The notes beneath the pieces were generated by a model that saw nothing but the letters and a program-made list of their open reading frames with translations, was not told the DNA's origin and searched no databases. A program made the translations under genes and the position numbers. A stretch of 38,984 nt of DNA from Sedimentisphaerales bacterium (GTDB lineage: Bacteria > Planctomycetota > Phycisphaerae > Sedimentisphaerales > Anaerobacaceae), in the NCBI GenBank assembly GCA_016933985.1, contig JAFGTU010000087.1, forward strand, positions 1 to 38,984, read 5' to 3'. This document shows, in pieces, positions 21,195 through 28,639 of this stretch. The first letter of the stretch is position 1. Each line of letters starts with the position of its first letter.

Positions 21195-22958
21195 ATGGGC
21201 TCTCCACAAAGCAGCTTGGATTTCTCTGAGGCAGGCGCAAATCGTCTCTTCGGCGAGCTGCTCGTCTCGAAAGGGCTGCTCACCGAGGAAGAGCTGGCCG
21301 AGGTCCTCGATGCCCAGAAGCAGCAGGGCGGACGCCTCGGCGAGATTCTCCTTCGCTTGAACTTCCTCGGCGATGTGGACGTTACTCACGCCCTCGCGGA
21401 ACACCTCTCGATGGACTACGTCGGCCTCGAAGACATAAACACCATAGATATGAGCGTCGCGCGCAGCCTGCCCGAAAGCATCGCAAGGAGATTCTGCCTC
21501 GTCGCTTTTGGCGAGGAAGACAACAAGACACTCGTTGCAATGGCCGACCCACTGGACATTATCGCAATAGACACCGTCACGCTCAAGATGAAGAGGCAGG
21601 TCAAGACGCTAATCAGCTCGCCCAGGGAAATCCGCAGGGCGATCGGGCTGATTTACCACGGCTCCGACATTGAGGAGCAGCAGCTTCGCGACCTCGTCGA
21701 GGTTGAGGTCGGACCTGATATTGGCGACGGCGACGCCCTGCTCGAAGAAATTAACGGGCCGGACATCAGCGGTGAAATGGAGGCCTCGAAGGCCCCCGTC
21801 ATTCGTTTCGTTGACCTGCTCCTGAGCCAGGCCGTCAAGAGCAGGGCAAGCGATATTCACATCGAGCCGCAGGAAACCTCAACCGTCGTGAGGATGCGAA
21901 TCGACGGCGTTCTGCGCAGCATGGTCCCGCCCGCCAAGAAGATGCAGGCCGCCGTTATCGCCAGGATAAAAATACTCTCGCAGATGGATATTGCCGAGCG
22001 CCGCCTCCCCCAGGATGGAAGATTCAAGATAAAGGCATCCGGCAGAGATATAGACGTCCGCGTCTCCGTGATTCCAACCATTTACGGCGAAAAGGTCGTG
22101 ATGAGAATACTCGATGCCGCCGGCGTCAACCATAACGTTGACCAGCTCGGCTTCGAGCCGGACGCACTCAAAGAGTTCAAATCCATGCTCGCAAGGCCAC
22201 ACGGAATAATAATCGTAACAGGCCCGACCGGGAGCGGAAAGAGCACCACCCTCTACTCCGCTTTGAACTACCTCAAAGACCCCACAAAGAACATAACAAC
22301 CGTCGAAGACCCCGTCGAGTATCGCCTCTCAGGCATCAACCAGATTCAGGTCAAGCCGGAAATCGAGCTCGACTTTGCACTATGCCTCCGAGCAATTCTT
22401 AGGCAGGACCCCGACATAGTCCTGATTGGTGAAATCCGCGACAAGGAGACCGTCGAAATTGCGATAAAGGCCTCCCTGACGGGCCACCTGGTCCTCAGCA
22501 CCTTCCACACAAACGATGCCCCCAGCGCGATAAGCAGGCTCGTTTACATGGGGATCGAGCGATACCTGCTCGCATCCAGCCTGAATATGGTCATCGCCCA
22601 GAGGCTTGTCAGGAGGATATGCGACCGCTGCAAAGAGCCTGTCAGGCTCGGCGACGAATTGCTCAAGAGCCTCAGAATAAGCCCCGAGCAGGCCGCCGAC
22701 GCCGTATTCTACCACGGCAGAGGATGCAAAAGCTGTGGAGGAACGGGCTACCTCGGCAGGCTCCCCGTCTTCGAGTTTCTACTTGTGGATAACGAGATGG
22801 CCGAAATGATTGTCGCCGGACGCACCGAGGCGCAGATTCGCGCAGCCTCCCGCAAAAAAGGGCACGGCGGGCTGCTCGATAGCGGCGTCAGCAAGATGCT
22901 GCAGGGCTTGACGACCGCCGAGGAGGTCATGAGCGTTACTTTTGCCGAAAAGGGCTGA
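21195..22958 (+). CDS. gspE: GspE/PilB-type assembly ATPase
   Basis: The product is 587 aa from the ATG at 21195, chosen because GGAGGCGAG lies 7 bp upstream; the open frame continues to 21048 without a site. The N-terminal GspE-N/MshEN domain is about 15-160 (LFGELLVSKGLLTEEELAEV, LGEILLRL). The ATPase core includes SRASDIHIEPQ, Walker A GPTGSGKS (343-350), the Asp box TTVEDPVEY, Walker B QDPDIVLIGEIRD and the His box GHLVLSTFHTND. A tetracysteine zinc site lies at C476DRC and C511KSC. It powers pseudopilus/pilus extension from the cytoplasmic face. The next gene encodes the platform protein it works on. Confidence 0.96.
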   Translation: MGSPQSSLDFSEAGANRLFGELLVSKGLLTEEELAEVLDAQKQQGGRLGEILLRLNFLGDVDVTHALAEHLSMDYVGLEDINTIDMSVARSLPESIARRFCLVAFGEEDNKTLVAMADPLDIIAIDTVTLKMKRQVKTLISSPREIRRAIGLIYHGSDIEEQQLRDLVEVEVGPDIGDGDALLEEINGPDISGEMEASKAPVIRFVDLLLSQAVKSRASDIHIEPQETSTVVRMRIDGVLRSMVPPAKKMQAAVIARIKILSQMDIAERRLPQDGRFKIKASGRDIDVRVSVIPTIYGEKVVMRILDAAGVNHNVDQLGFEPDALKEFKSMLARPHGIIIVTGPTGSGKSTTLYSALNYLKDPTKNITTVEDPVEYRLSGINQIQVKPEIELDFALCLRAILRQDPDIVLIGEIRDKETVEIAIKASLTGHLVLSTFHTNDAPSAISRLVYMGIERYLLASSLNMVIAQRLVRRICDRCKEPVRLGDELLKSLRISPEQAADAVFYHGRGCKSCGGTGYLGRLPVFEFLLVDNEMAEMIVAGRTEAQIRAASRKKGHGGLLDSGVSKMLQGLTTAEEVMSVTFAEKG

Positions 22959-23129
22959 CCTTGAGATCCCCGCTCGAAGGCATTTTTGCCGGGCCAACGC
23001 ACTTTTGGCTAAACTCAGCGTTGTTCGGAGCCGATGTTTCGTGCGGTGATTGGTCGGGACAAAAGGGGGCCGGCGCGCTCCCGGAAGACCATCCTGTGGA
23101 ATAATAGAATTTAGATTCTGGTCCGGTAA

Positions 23130-24341
23130 ATGAGAAACTACAGGTATATTGCAAGAGACACAAGGGGCGTTCGCAGGGAGGGATTCACCCAGGCCATCTC
23201 CTCGAATGATGTCCTCGGCTGGCTTCGTGACCAGGGCTGCACCCCCATCAGCGTCAACGAGATCACCGTCAGCAGCGAGATGGCCCGGACCAAGTCGCAC
23301 CGCGGAAGGATCAAGTCCGCCGACCTGGCCGCCCTCTCCTGGCAGTTGACTACCATGCTCGAGGGCGGAATACCTCTAATCACCGCCCTGGATACCACGG
23401 CAGAGGATATCGAGCAGGTCGGCCTGCGAAAGGTCCTCGAGGATATCTCCTCCAAGATCAAACGGGGAACGCCCTTTTCCGAGTGTGCCGCGGAGTACCC
23501 GAGGGTATTCAACGACCTCTGCTGCGCGCTAATCTTAGCCGGCGAGACCAGCGGAAACCTCGCCGCCGCACTCAGGAAGCTCGCCGAATACTTCGAGAAC
23601 CGCGATAAGATCATCAAAAAGGTCAAGGGCGCCGTGGCGTATCCCATCTTCGTATTCGGGTTCATCGTCCTGATTGTCATATTCATAATGGCCTTTATAA
23701 TCCCGCGATTCCGCATAATATTCAAGCAGATAGGCGGGAACCTGCCCGCCTTCACGCGGGGCTTTATGGCCTTCTACGACACCGTGCGATTCAACCTGCA
23801 CTATATCTCCGGCGGCGTGATCCTTTTCGTTATCGCCCTTATACTCTTCAACAAGACCAAGACCGGCCATTACCTCTTCAGCAGGCTGGTGCTGCGTATT
23901 CCCCTCTTCGGCAAGCTCTTCCAGCAGCTCTTCTTAGTTACCTTCTGCAGGACGATGGCGACGCTCCTGGCCGCCGGCGTATCCGTACTCGAGGTACTCG
24001 ATATCCTCGCCGGCCTGAGCGGCAACGACGTTATAAAGGCCGCCGTTGTGCGAACAAAGCAGCAGATAGTCGAGGGATTGAATATCTCGCTGAGCGTCGC
24101 CGCATCCGGGTTCTTCCCCAATATGGTCGTAAAAATGATTCAGGTCGGCGAGGAAAGCGGCTCAATGCCGATGGTCCTCGAAAGGACCGCGGACCACTAC
24201 GAGCGGAAGATCGAGGCAATGATTACGGCGATGATGGCCCTGCTCGAGCCGGTTATGATTATAACGGTTGGAGCGATTGTATTGGTTGTAGTCCTCGCCC
24301 TCTACCTGCCCATATTCACCATGTCCGATATGGCGAAATAG
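23130..24341 (+). CDS. gspF: GspF/PilC inner-membrane platform protein
   Basis: The product is 403 aa with two copies of the T2SSF domain. The first is at about 70-195 (LSWQLTTMLEGGIPLITALD, FNDLCCALILAGETSGNLAAALRKLAEYFENRD) and the second at about 272-395 (FCRTMATLLAAGVSVLEVLD, VVKMIQVGEESGSMPMVLERTADHYERKIE). Hydrophobic helices lie at about 170-193, 218-240 and 370-395. N-terminal residues 1-50 (MRNYRYIARDTRGVRREG) form the usual small beta segment. It couples the GspE ATPase to pilin extraction. No strong ribosome binding site precedes the ATG. The 171-bp gap to gspE contains nothing recognisable. Confidence 0.95.
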   Translation: MRNYRYIARDTRGVRREGFTQAISSNDVLGWLRDQGCTPISVNEITVSSEMARTKSHRGRIKSADLAALSWQLTTMLEGGIPLITALDTTAEDIEQVGLRKVLEDISSKIKRGTPFSECAAEYPRVFNDLCCALILAGETSGNLAAALRKLAEYFENRDKIIKKVKGAVAYPIFVFGFIVLIVIFIMAFIIPRFRIIFKQIGGNLPAFTRGFMAFYDTVRFNLHYISGGVILFVIALILFNKTKTGHYLFSRLVLRIPLFGKLFQQLFLVTFCRTMATLLAAGVSVLEVLDILAGLSGNDVIKAAVVRTKQQIVEGLNISLSVAASGFFPNMVVKMIQVGEESGSMPMVLERTADHYERKIEAMITAMMALLEPVMIITVGAIVLVVVLALYLPIFTMSDMAK

Positions 24342-24348
24342 ATTTAGA

Positions 24349-24629
24349 AGCCACAAAGCCACAGAAATATTAGCCACGAAGGCACTAAGGTACGAAGGGC
24401 CAGTGAGATATAAGCCACAAAGGCACAAAGGCAACTATTGCTGTTTCTTTGTGTCTTCGTGCCTTAGTGGCAAAGGACAAAGACAATTATTTCTGTTTCT
24501 TTGTGTCTTTGTGCCTTCGTGGCTAATTAGCCCGCTCAAAAAAATGAAAAAATCTAATTCTTTTTCTTTGTGCCTTTGTGCCTTCGTGGCTATTTAGCCC
24601 CTGAAAAAAAAATGAAAAAATCTGATTTT
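24349..24629. repeat. GCCACGAAGGCAC / GTGCCTTCGTGGC inverted and tandem repeat block
   Basis: GCCACGAAGGCAC at 24373-24385 is the exact reverse complement of GTGCCTTCGTGGC at 24511-24523 and 24578-24590. Two imperfect direct units (about 24496-24560 and 24563-24629) share the word run, a GGCTA.TTAGCCC hairpin and an AAAATGAAAAAATCT end. Similar CTTTGTGTCTTTGTGCC words are, from memory, widespread in unrelated environmental bacteria and produce spurious TTEAQRTQRE-type proteins. Confidence 0.75.
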
Positions 24630-24634
24630 AGCCC

Positions 24635-24664
24635 TTGACTTGTTTGGTCGATAAATGTTAAGAT
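24635..24664 (+). promoter_or_regulatory. Sigma70-type promoter for the major pilin-like gene
   Basis: TTGACT (24635-24640) and TAAGAT (24659-24664) are 18 bp apart, with initiation expected near 24671 and a leader of about 67 nt. The separate promoter, together with the terminator at 25209-25239, would let the first pilin be expressed as its own strong transcript. Confidence 0.55.
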
Positions 24665-24737
24665 AGGCCGTCTGGGTAAACTACGCTGGTTAGACAACAC
24701 AGGCAATTACAGACACTTTTATTTTAGGAGACTTAGA

Positions 24738-25163
24738 ATGAAAAGCAGAAAAGGTTTCACACTGATCGAGCTGATGGTCGTAGTTCTGATCGTCGGAATT
24801 CTGGCCGCAGTGGCCATTCCAATCCTTCGCGGTAGAATCGACGCCGCTAAGTGGTCCGAAGGAAAGGCAATGCTCGGCACCATCGCAACCGCGATTAGGG
24901 CGTATCATGCCGAACACGGGACAACCGGGACCGCACCGACGACTCTGGACGTTGGAGTTACGGGCTTAGGTTTTGACGTTGCAGGCGGGGACCTGGACGG
25001 GACGTACTTCTCCGCTGGTGATTTCGCCCTGACCGCCGTAACAATGGACCCCTTGACTTTCACAATCACGTGCACAGCAGGCGGCGGCGGTGGTTCCGGT
25101 GAGCCCCCGACCACTCCTGCGAGTTATACTCTGAATGAGTTGGGGACCTTCGGCGCGCTGTAA
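24738..25163 (+). CDS. Type IV pilin / GspG-like major pseudopilin
   Basis: The product is 141 aa. A six-residue leader (MKSRKG) is followed by the class III cleavage motif G|FTLIELMVVVLIVGILAAVA, with Glu5 of the mature protein. The hydrophobic N-terminal helix leads into RGRIDAAKWSEGKAMLGTIATAI and a beta-rich C-terminus with a Gly-rich loop. TAGGAG lies before the ATG. It has its own promoter and an intrinsic terminator, as expected for the major subunit. The gene at 25809 is a clear paralogue, sharing RGRVDA.RWSEGK.MLGTIATA.RAY. Confidence 0.93.
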   Translation: MKSRKGFTLIELMVVVLIVGILAAVAIPILRGRIDAAKWSEGKAMLGTIATAIRAYHAEHGTTGTAPTTLDVGVTGLGFDVAGGDLDGTYFSAGDFALTAVTMDPLTFTITCTAGGGGGSGEPPTTPASYTLNELGTFGAL

Positions 25164-25208
25164 AGGACGGATCGCGTTCTGTTCTATTGTTTACACGTGT
25201 GTACAATA

Positions 25209-25239
25209 GCGGGGGCCTTTTGAAGAGGCCCCCGCTTTT
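25209..25239 (+). terminator. Strong intrinsic terminator after the major pilin-like gene
   Basis: GCGGGGGCC (25209-25217) and GGCCCCCGC (25227-25235) form a perfect 9-bp G/C stem with a 9-nt loop, followed by TTTT. It lies 46 bp past the pilin stop codon and would separate its transcript from the minor pseudopilin genes. Confidence 0.9.
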
Positions 25240-25274
25240 CTCAAATCCGTCGTAGTTTTTCCGGGGAGGAAGGT

Positions 25275-25757
25275 ATGGCCTTGAGTCAATCTAAATCCCG
25301 TGCCGGCATTACCCTGATAGAGGTTATGTCGGCAATTGTCATAATCGCGATTGCCGTCTTGGGGGCATCGGCCTACAGGTACTACTCGACTCTCGATGGT
25401 CGAAAGGCCGTTCTGCAGAGCACGGCGGCCCGCGTCGCCCTGCTGCTCAATGAGAACTGGCGAGGCCGGGGCTACGACCATATTACCGATTTCGACCCCG
25501 TCTCCAACCTCAGTTTGGATATGGCAATCGCCCCCTCGGGCATCGGCCCGGATTACGCAACGGGATTCACCGCCTTAGGGCAATATGAAATTACCGTCAA
25601 CGACTCGCGCTTCTGGGCGGCACTTTCATACAGGACCGATTCGGCAGACCTGCGGACCCTCAATACGGTCATCGCCTGGGCCGAGCGCCCGAACGACGCC
25701 GGCGGGGTTATTTCCATGCCCAGGACGTTCAGGCTGACGACGTTCGTGACGCAATAA
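25275..25757 (+). CDS. Minor pseudopilin, GspI/PilV-like
   Basis: The product is 160 aa with a prepilin leader and cleavage motif SRAG|ITLIEVMSAIVIIAIAVLGASAY; ITLIEVM is typical of GspI/PilV rather than GspG. GGGGAGGAAGG precedes the ATG at 25275. The remainder is a beta-rich globular domain with an aromatic-rich loop (ENWRGRGYDHITDFDP). It would sit at the pseudopilus tip with the GspJ- and GspK-position proteins encoded downstream. It is not a duplicate of the flanking pilins. Confidence 0.85.
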   Translation: MALSQSKSRAGITLIEVMSAIVIIAIAVLGASAYRYYSTLDGRKAVLQSTAARVALLLNENWRGRGYDHITDFDPVSNLSLDMAIAPSGIGPDYATGFTALGQYEITVNDSRFWAALSYRTDSADLRTLNTVIAWAERPNDAGGVISMPRTFRLTTFVTQ

Positions 25758-25788
25758 TTAGTTTTGAGTTTTGAGTTTAAGTTTTGAG
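25756..25788. repeat. TTGAG-word repeat, copy 1 (upstream of the second pilin)
   Basis: AATTAGTTTTGAGTTTTGAG followed by TTTAAGTTTTGAG overlaps the stop codon of the GspI-like gene. A nearly identical copy lies at 26250-26283, and the two bracket the pilin paralogue at 25809-26246. Confidence 0.75.
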
Positions 25789-25808
25789 CTGGGCCTGATA
25801 TCGAGGTT

Positions 25809-26246
25809 ATGACAAACAACAGGCGTACATATCGCTTCGGGTTTACACTGATCGAGCTGATGGTCGTCATCCTTATAGTGGCGATCCTTGCCGCTTCCGC
25901 CATTGCGCGCTATCGCGGTCGAGTCGATGCGGTGAGGTGGTCGGAGGGAAAGGTGATGCTCGGAACGATTGCGACGGCATTGCGGGCATACGCCGGCGAG
26001 AAGGGATGGAACGGGGCGAACCCTACGGATATATTCGGCAGCGGGCAGACGGAGCTTGGCTTTGAGCCGGGCGACCTGACGGGGCGTTATTTCGCCGACG
26101 GCGATTTCCAGATCGACGCGGTGAATATCAACGCGCAGCCCGTTACGTTTACAATCAGGTGCACGGCGGGCACAGGCATCGAGCCGCCCACCATCCCTTC
26201 GGGATATACGTTGGACCAGAGCGGCCATTTTGCCGCAATACCGTGA
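25809..26246 (+). CDS. Second GspG-like pseudopilin (paralogue of the 24738 gene)
   Basis: The product is 145 aa. Cleavage motif RFG|FTLIELMVVILIVAILAAS is followed by RGRVDAVRWSEGKVMLGTIA, clearly homologous to the first pilin along its whole length, including the C-terminal FTIRCTAGTG...GYTLDQSGHFAAI against FTITCTAGGG...YTLNELGTFGAL. The overall resemblance is around half identical by eye. CGAGG lies just before the ATG. It has no terminator of its own and no obvious promoter. The gene is bracketed by two copies of a TTGAG-word repeat, consistent with insertion or duplication by recombination. Confidence 0.9.
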   Translation: MTNNRRTYRFGFTLIELMVVILIVAILAASAIARYRGRVDAVRWSEGKVMLGTIATALRAYAGEKGWNGANPTDIFGSGQTELGFEPGDLTGRYFADGDFQIDAVNINAQPVTFTIRCTAGTGIEPPTIPSGYTLDQSGHFAAIP

Positions 26247-26249
26247 GAG

Positions 26250-26283
26250 AATTAGTCTTGAGTTTTGAGGTTTAAGTTTTGAG
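26250..26283. repeat. TTGAG-word repeat, copy 2 (downstream of the second pilin)
   Basis: AATTAGTCTTGAGTTTTGAG followed by GTTTAAGTTTTGAG differs from copy 1 by one substitution and one extra G. It lies between the second pilin and the GspJ-like gene. Confidence 0.75.
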
Positions 26284-26308
26284 TTATACTTGGGGGGCTT
26301 GAGGCGTC

Positions 26309-26851
26309 GTGATACAGAATAAACGAATATTTCGATCAGGTGCGCGGCGTGCGGGATTCACCATCACCGAGCTGATGGTCACGGTGGTTATCGCGGTCAT
26401 CGTGCTCTTTGCCATTGGCGTGGTCATAGCCGACAGCGTTCGCGGGTGGCAGAAGACATACGATCAGGTCTATGCCGACGTGCGGACCGACAGCTACGTC
26501 GTCAGGGCGGCCTTCGACGGGATTGTCCGCAAGGCCGTCGGCTACATGCACCAGGTCGATCCCGCAGGGACCTGGCTCGAGGTCTATTATTACTCCAACA
26601 ACTACGCCCCTCAAATTGACCGTTATGCGCGCATCTTCTATGCCAGCGGGATGCTGATGGTTGACTACGGGACTTATACCCTGGGCGCGAACCCGCCCAC
26701 GTCGAGCCTGAGGACCGATATCATCTGCGAGAACGTGTCCTCGTGCGTCTTCAGGGACGACGGCCGCTCGGCACAGATGATCCTGACCTTAGACGACGGC
26801 TCCCAGAGCGTTGAAGTAACAACCTCGGCCGTCATGCACAACGGATCATAA
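26309..26851 (+). CDS. Minor pseudopilin, GspJ/PilW-like
   Basis: The product is 180 aa with a GTG start at 26309. The leader ends RRAG|FTITELMVTVVIAVIVLFAIG, a good prepilin cleavage site with Glu at mature position 5. The rest is beta-rich: SYVVRAAFDGIVRKAVGYM, TWLEVYYYSNNYAPQIDRYARIFYAS, SSCVFRDDGRSAQMILTLDDGSQSVEVTTSAV. Length and the long C-terminal domain fit GspJ/PilW position. GAGG lies close to the GTG. It is followed by 128 bp containing the first copy of a 79-bp direct repeat and then the glycosyltransferase gene. Confidence 0.85.
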   Translation: MIQNKRIFRSGARRAGFTITELMVTVVIAVIVLFAIGVVIADSVRGWQKTYDQVYADVRTDSYVVRAAFDGIVRKAVGYMHQVDPAGTWLEVYYYSNNYAPQIDRYARIFYASGMLMVDYGTYTLGANPPTSSLRTDIICENVSSCVFRDDGRSAQMILTLDDGSQSVEVTTSAVMHNGS

Positions 26852-26922
26852 CCCGCAGCGATATTCTTTCATTGTGAGGGAGCGACCAAATCCATAAATG
26901 GGGGTGGTGCTGTTATGCATTC

Positions 26923-27001
26923 GGCCAAAGAAGGCCCTCGAATCAGCCGATAAAACCTCTGTTCGCAGTTAACGGCAAATTGGAAAAACCAAAATCAGCA
27001 G
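26923..27001. repeat. 79-bp imperfect direct repeat, copy A (decayed leader)
   Basis: The segment beginning GGCCAAAGAAGGCCCTCGAA matches 28561-28639 at 65 of 79 positions by hand count, with the first 30 identical. In copy B it contains the ribosome binding site GGGAGGA and ATG of the gene at 28632; in copy A the same positions read GGAAAAA and ATC. Copy A therefore looks like a decayed duplicate of that gene's leader. Confidence 0.85.
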
Positions 27002-28635
27002 TCGGCTTTGGCGAGGCGCATTTGAGCCTGTTAAGAAGCAGCACAGCAGCGATGTCATACGCAGTCCCGGCAACGGCCCTTGCCCTGGTGCTGTTGCCGC
27101 AACTGGTCTTGTATTCCCATATTACGGACGATGCCTACATCAGCTTTCGATATGCGGATCGCCTGGCCTCCGGGCAGGGGCTAACATTCAATCCGGGCCA
27201 GAGGGTCGAGGGATTCTCGAATCCGCTGTGGACGCTCTTGATAGCTGGGGCGGTCTGCCTGACCCCGTTTTCCGCACCCGAAATCGCAAGATTCCTGGGA
27301 GTCGTCTGTTCGCTGCTCACTGTTATCTGCGCGTGGCGGATCCTCAGCAAAGACCAGATAGACCCGGGCGCACGCATCGCAAACTTCGCCCTGTTCTGTG
27401 CGATGCTCCTGTCCAACCCGGGATTTCATGTCTATGCGACGGCCGGGCTTGAAGGACCGCTCCTGATGTTTCTGCTCACGGTGGGTGTGGCCCTGTCTCT
27501 GAAAGAGGCCGGTGCGTGGCGCTGCCTCGCTGGTTTTGCCTTTGGTCTTGCAAGTATAACCAGGCCGGAAGGACTCCTCTACGGCCTCTTATGGTTTGCC
27601 TTCACGTTTAAGCTCAGGTCAAGCGCCGCATGGTCCCCGCGTCGTGAATTGGCGCGCTTGGCGTGCCTGCTGCTGCCCTGGCTGGCGTACGAGCTGTTCA
27701 GATGGCTTTACTTCGGCGCATTTCTGCCGAATACCTTCGCCGCCAAACCCCCGGGAGTATTTGGCGGCGATACGCTCGCAGTGCGGTACTTATGGCCCTG
27801 GGTTATGTCGTTGGGAGGTCTTCTCGCTCTATCCCCGCTGCTCCTGCTGCGAGTTGATTATTCCAGGCAAAGCAAGGTATTGTTCAGGGCCTCTGCCGGG
27901 CCATTAATTGCAGCAGCGCTCTTCGCCATGTATGCCCGCGGCGACTGGATGCCGTTCGGGAGATTTGTCGTCCCTGTCTGGCCGCTAATCTGCCTGGCTG
28001 TAGCTGCCTGGCTTCACTCGGCTATCGAGACACTCAAAGGAAATTCCTTTCTCAGATTCCCGGGGGCGGCAAAGTGTATAGTGGCATTGATGCTCGTACT
28101 CACATCCATGCTGACCTGGGCCGATCCACTCATCGAATACATAGACAACAAAGGCATAAACATGTTGATGAGAGGGCATGACCAGATTGCAGCAGGTCAA
28201 TGGCTCTCGGAAAACGTCAGAGAAGGGACCACCGTGGCGACCATACGATTAGGCGGGATCAGCTACGCCGCGCCGGACTTAGTATTCTGGGACCTGAACG
28301 GACTCACCGACAAAGAGCAGGCTGTATTTGTCTCTCAGGGCAGACCAGGCGGCCCCCGAAGCGACCCCATCCTCAATCGATTTCCGCAAATACTCGCAAT
28401 GGTCGAGTATGCCGGATCACAAGGCCCCAAAGCAGTGGCCGATATCCGCAAATGGATAGATGAGCACTACTCGTACATCCGTTCCGTTCCTCAGGGCAGG
28501 AGCGGCGCGTTTGACTTATGGATATTGAAGCGCTGCCCGGATGTTATGAAGCAGGCAACCGGCCAAAGAAGGCCCTCGAATCAGCCGATAGAACCTGTGC
28601 CGACAATTAACGGTAATTTGGGAGGACGAAAATGA
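26980..28635 (+). CDS. GT-C superfamily membrane glycosyltransferase
   Basis: The open frame codes 551 aa. After a hydrophobic helix comes the early periplasmic signature DDAYISFRYADRLASGQGLTFNPG followed by RVEGFSNPLWTLL, as in lipid-phospho-sugar-dependent arabinofuranosyl- and mannosyltransferases; the adjacent Asp-Asp is the expected catalytic or metal site. About nine to eleven transmembrane segments follow, then a C-terminal soluble domain (GQWLSENVREGTTVATIR, FWDLNGLTDKEQ). The start is uncertain: TTG at 26980 lies inside repeat copy A without a ribosome binding site, and ATG at 27052 is the main alternative. In a pilin operon it may glycosylate pilins; that is inference. Its 3' end lies in repeat copy B and overlaps the next gene by 4 bp. 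Confidence 0.8.
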   Translation: MEKPKSAVGFGEAHLSLLRSSTAAMSYAVPATALALVLLPQLVLYSHITDDAYISFRYADRLASGQGLTFNPGQRVEGFSNPLWTLLIAGAVCLTPFSAPEIARFLGVVCSLLTVICAWRILSKDQIDPGARIANFALFCAMLLSNPGFHVYATAGLEGPLLMFLLTVGVALSLKEAGAWRCLAGFAFGLASITRPEGLLYGLLWFAFTFKLRSSAAWSPRRELARLACLLLPWLAYELFRWLYFGAFLPNTFAAKPPGVFGGDTLAVRYLWPWVMSLGGLLALSPLLLLRVDYSRQSKVLFRASAGPLIAAALFAMYARGDWMPFGRFVVPVWPLICLAVAAWLHSAIETLKGNSFLRFPGAAKCIVALMLVLTSMLTWADPLIEYIDNKGINMLMRGHDQIAAGQWLSENVREGTTVATIRLGGISYAAPDLVFWDLNGLTDKEQAVFVSQGRPGGPRSDPILNRFPQILAMVEYAGSQGPKAVADIRKWIDEHYSYIRSVPQGRSGAFDLWILKRCPDVMKQATGQRRPSNQPIEPVPTINGNLGGRK

Positions 28636-28639
28636 GCAG
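28561..28639. repeat. 79-bp imperfect direct repeat, copy B (functional leader)
   Basis: This copy spans the last codons of the glycosyltransferase gene and the ribosome binding site plus first codons of the PilX/GspK-position gene at 28632. Its partner is at 26923-27001, so the glycosyltransferase gene is exactly bracketed. Confidence 0.85.

Larger units (their letters stand above)
24342..24737. other. Intergenic repeat block and pilin promoter region
   Basis: The gap between gspF and the first pilin gene holds CTTTGTGCCTTCGTGGC-type words in both orientations, two tandem units of about 66 bp, and then a sigma70-like promoter. No gene is called. Confidence 0.7.

Noticed and set aside
24403..24597. 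A short + strand frame reading FLCVFVP / SLCLCAFVA
   Set aside because: It is the translation of the CTTTGTGCCTTCGTGGC repeat words, a known kind of spurious protein.
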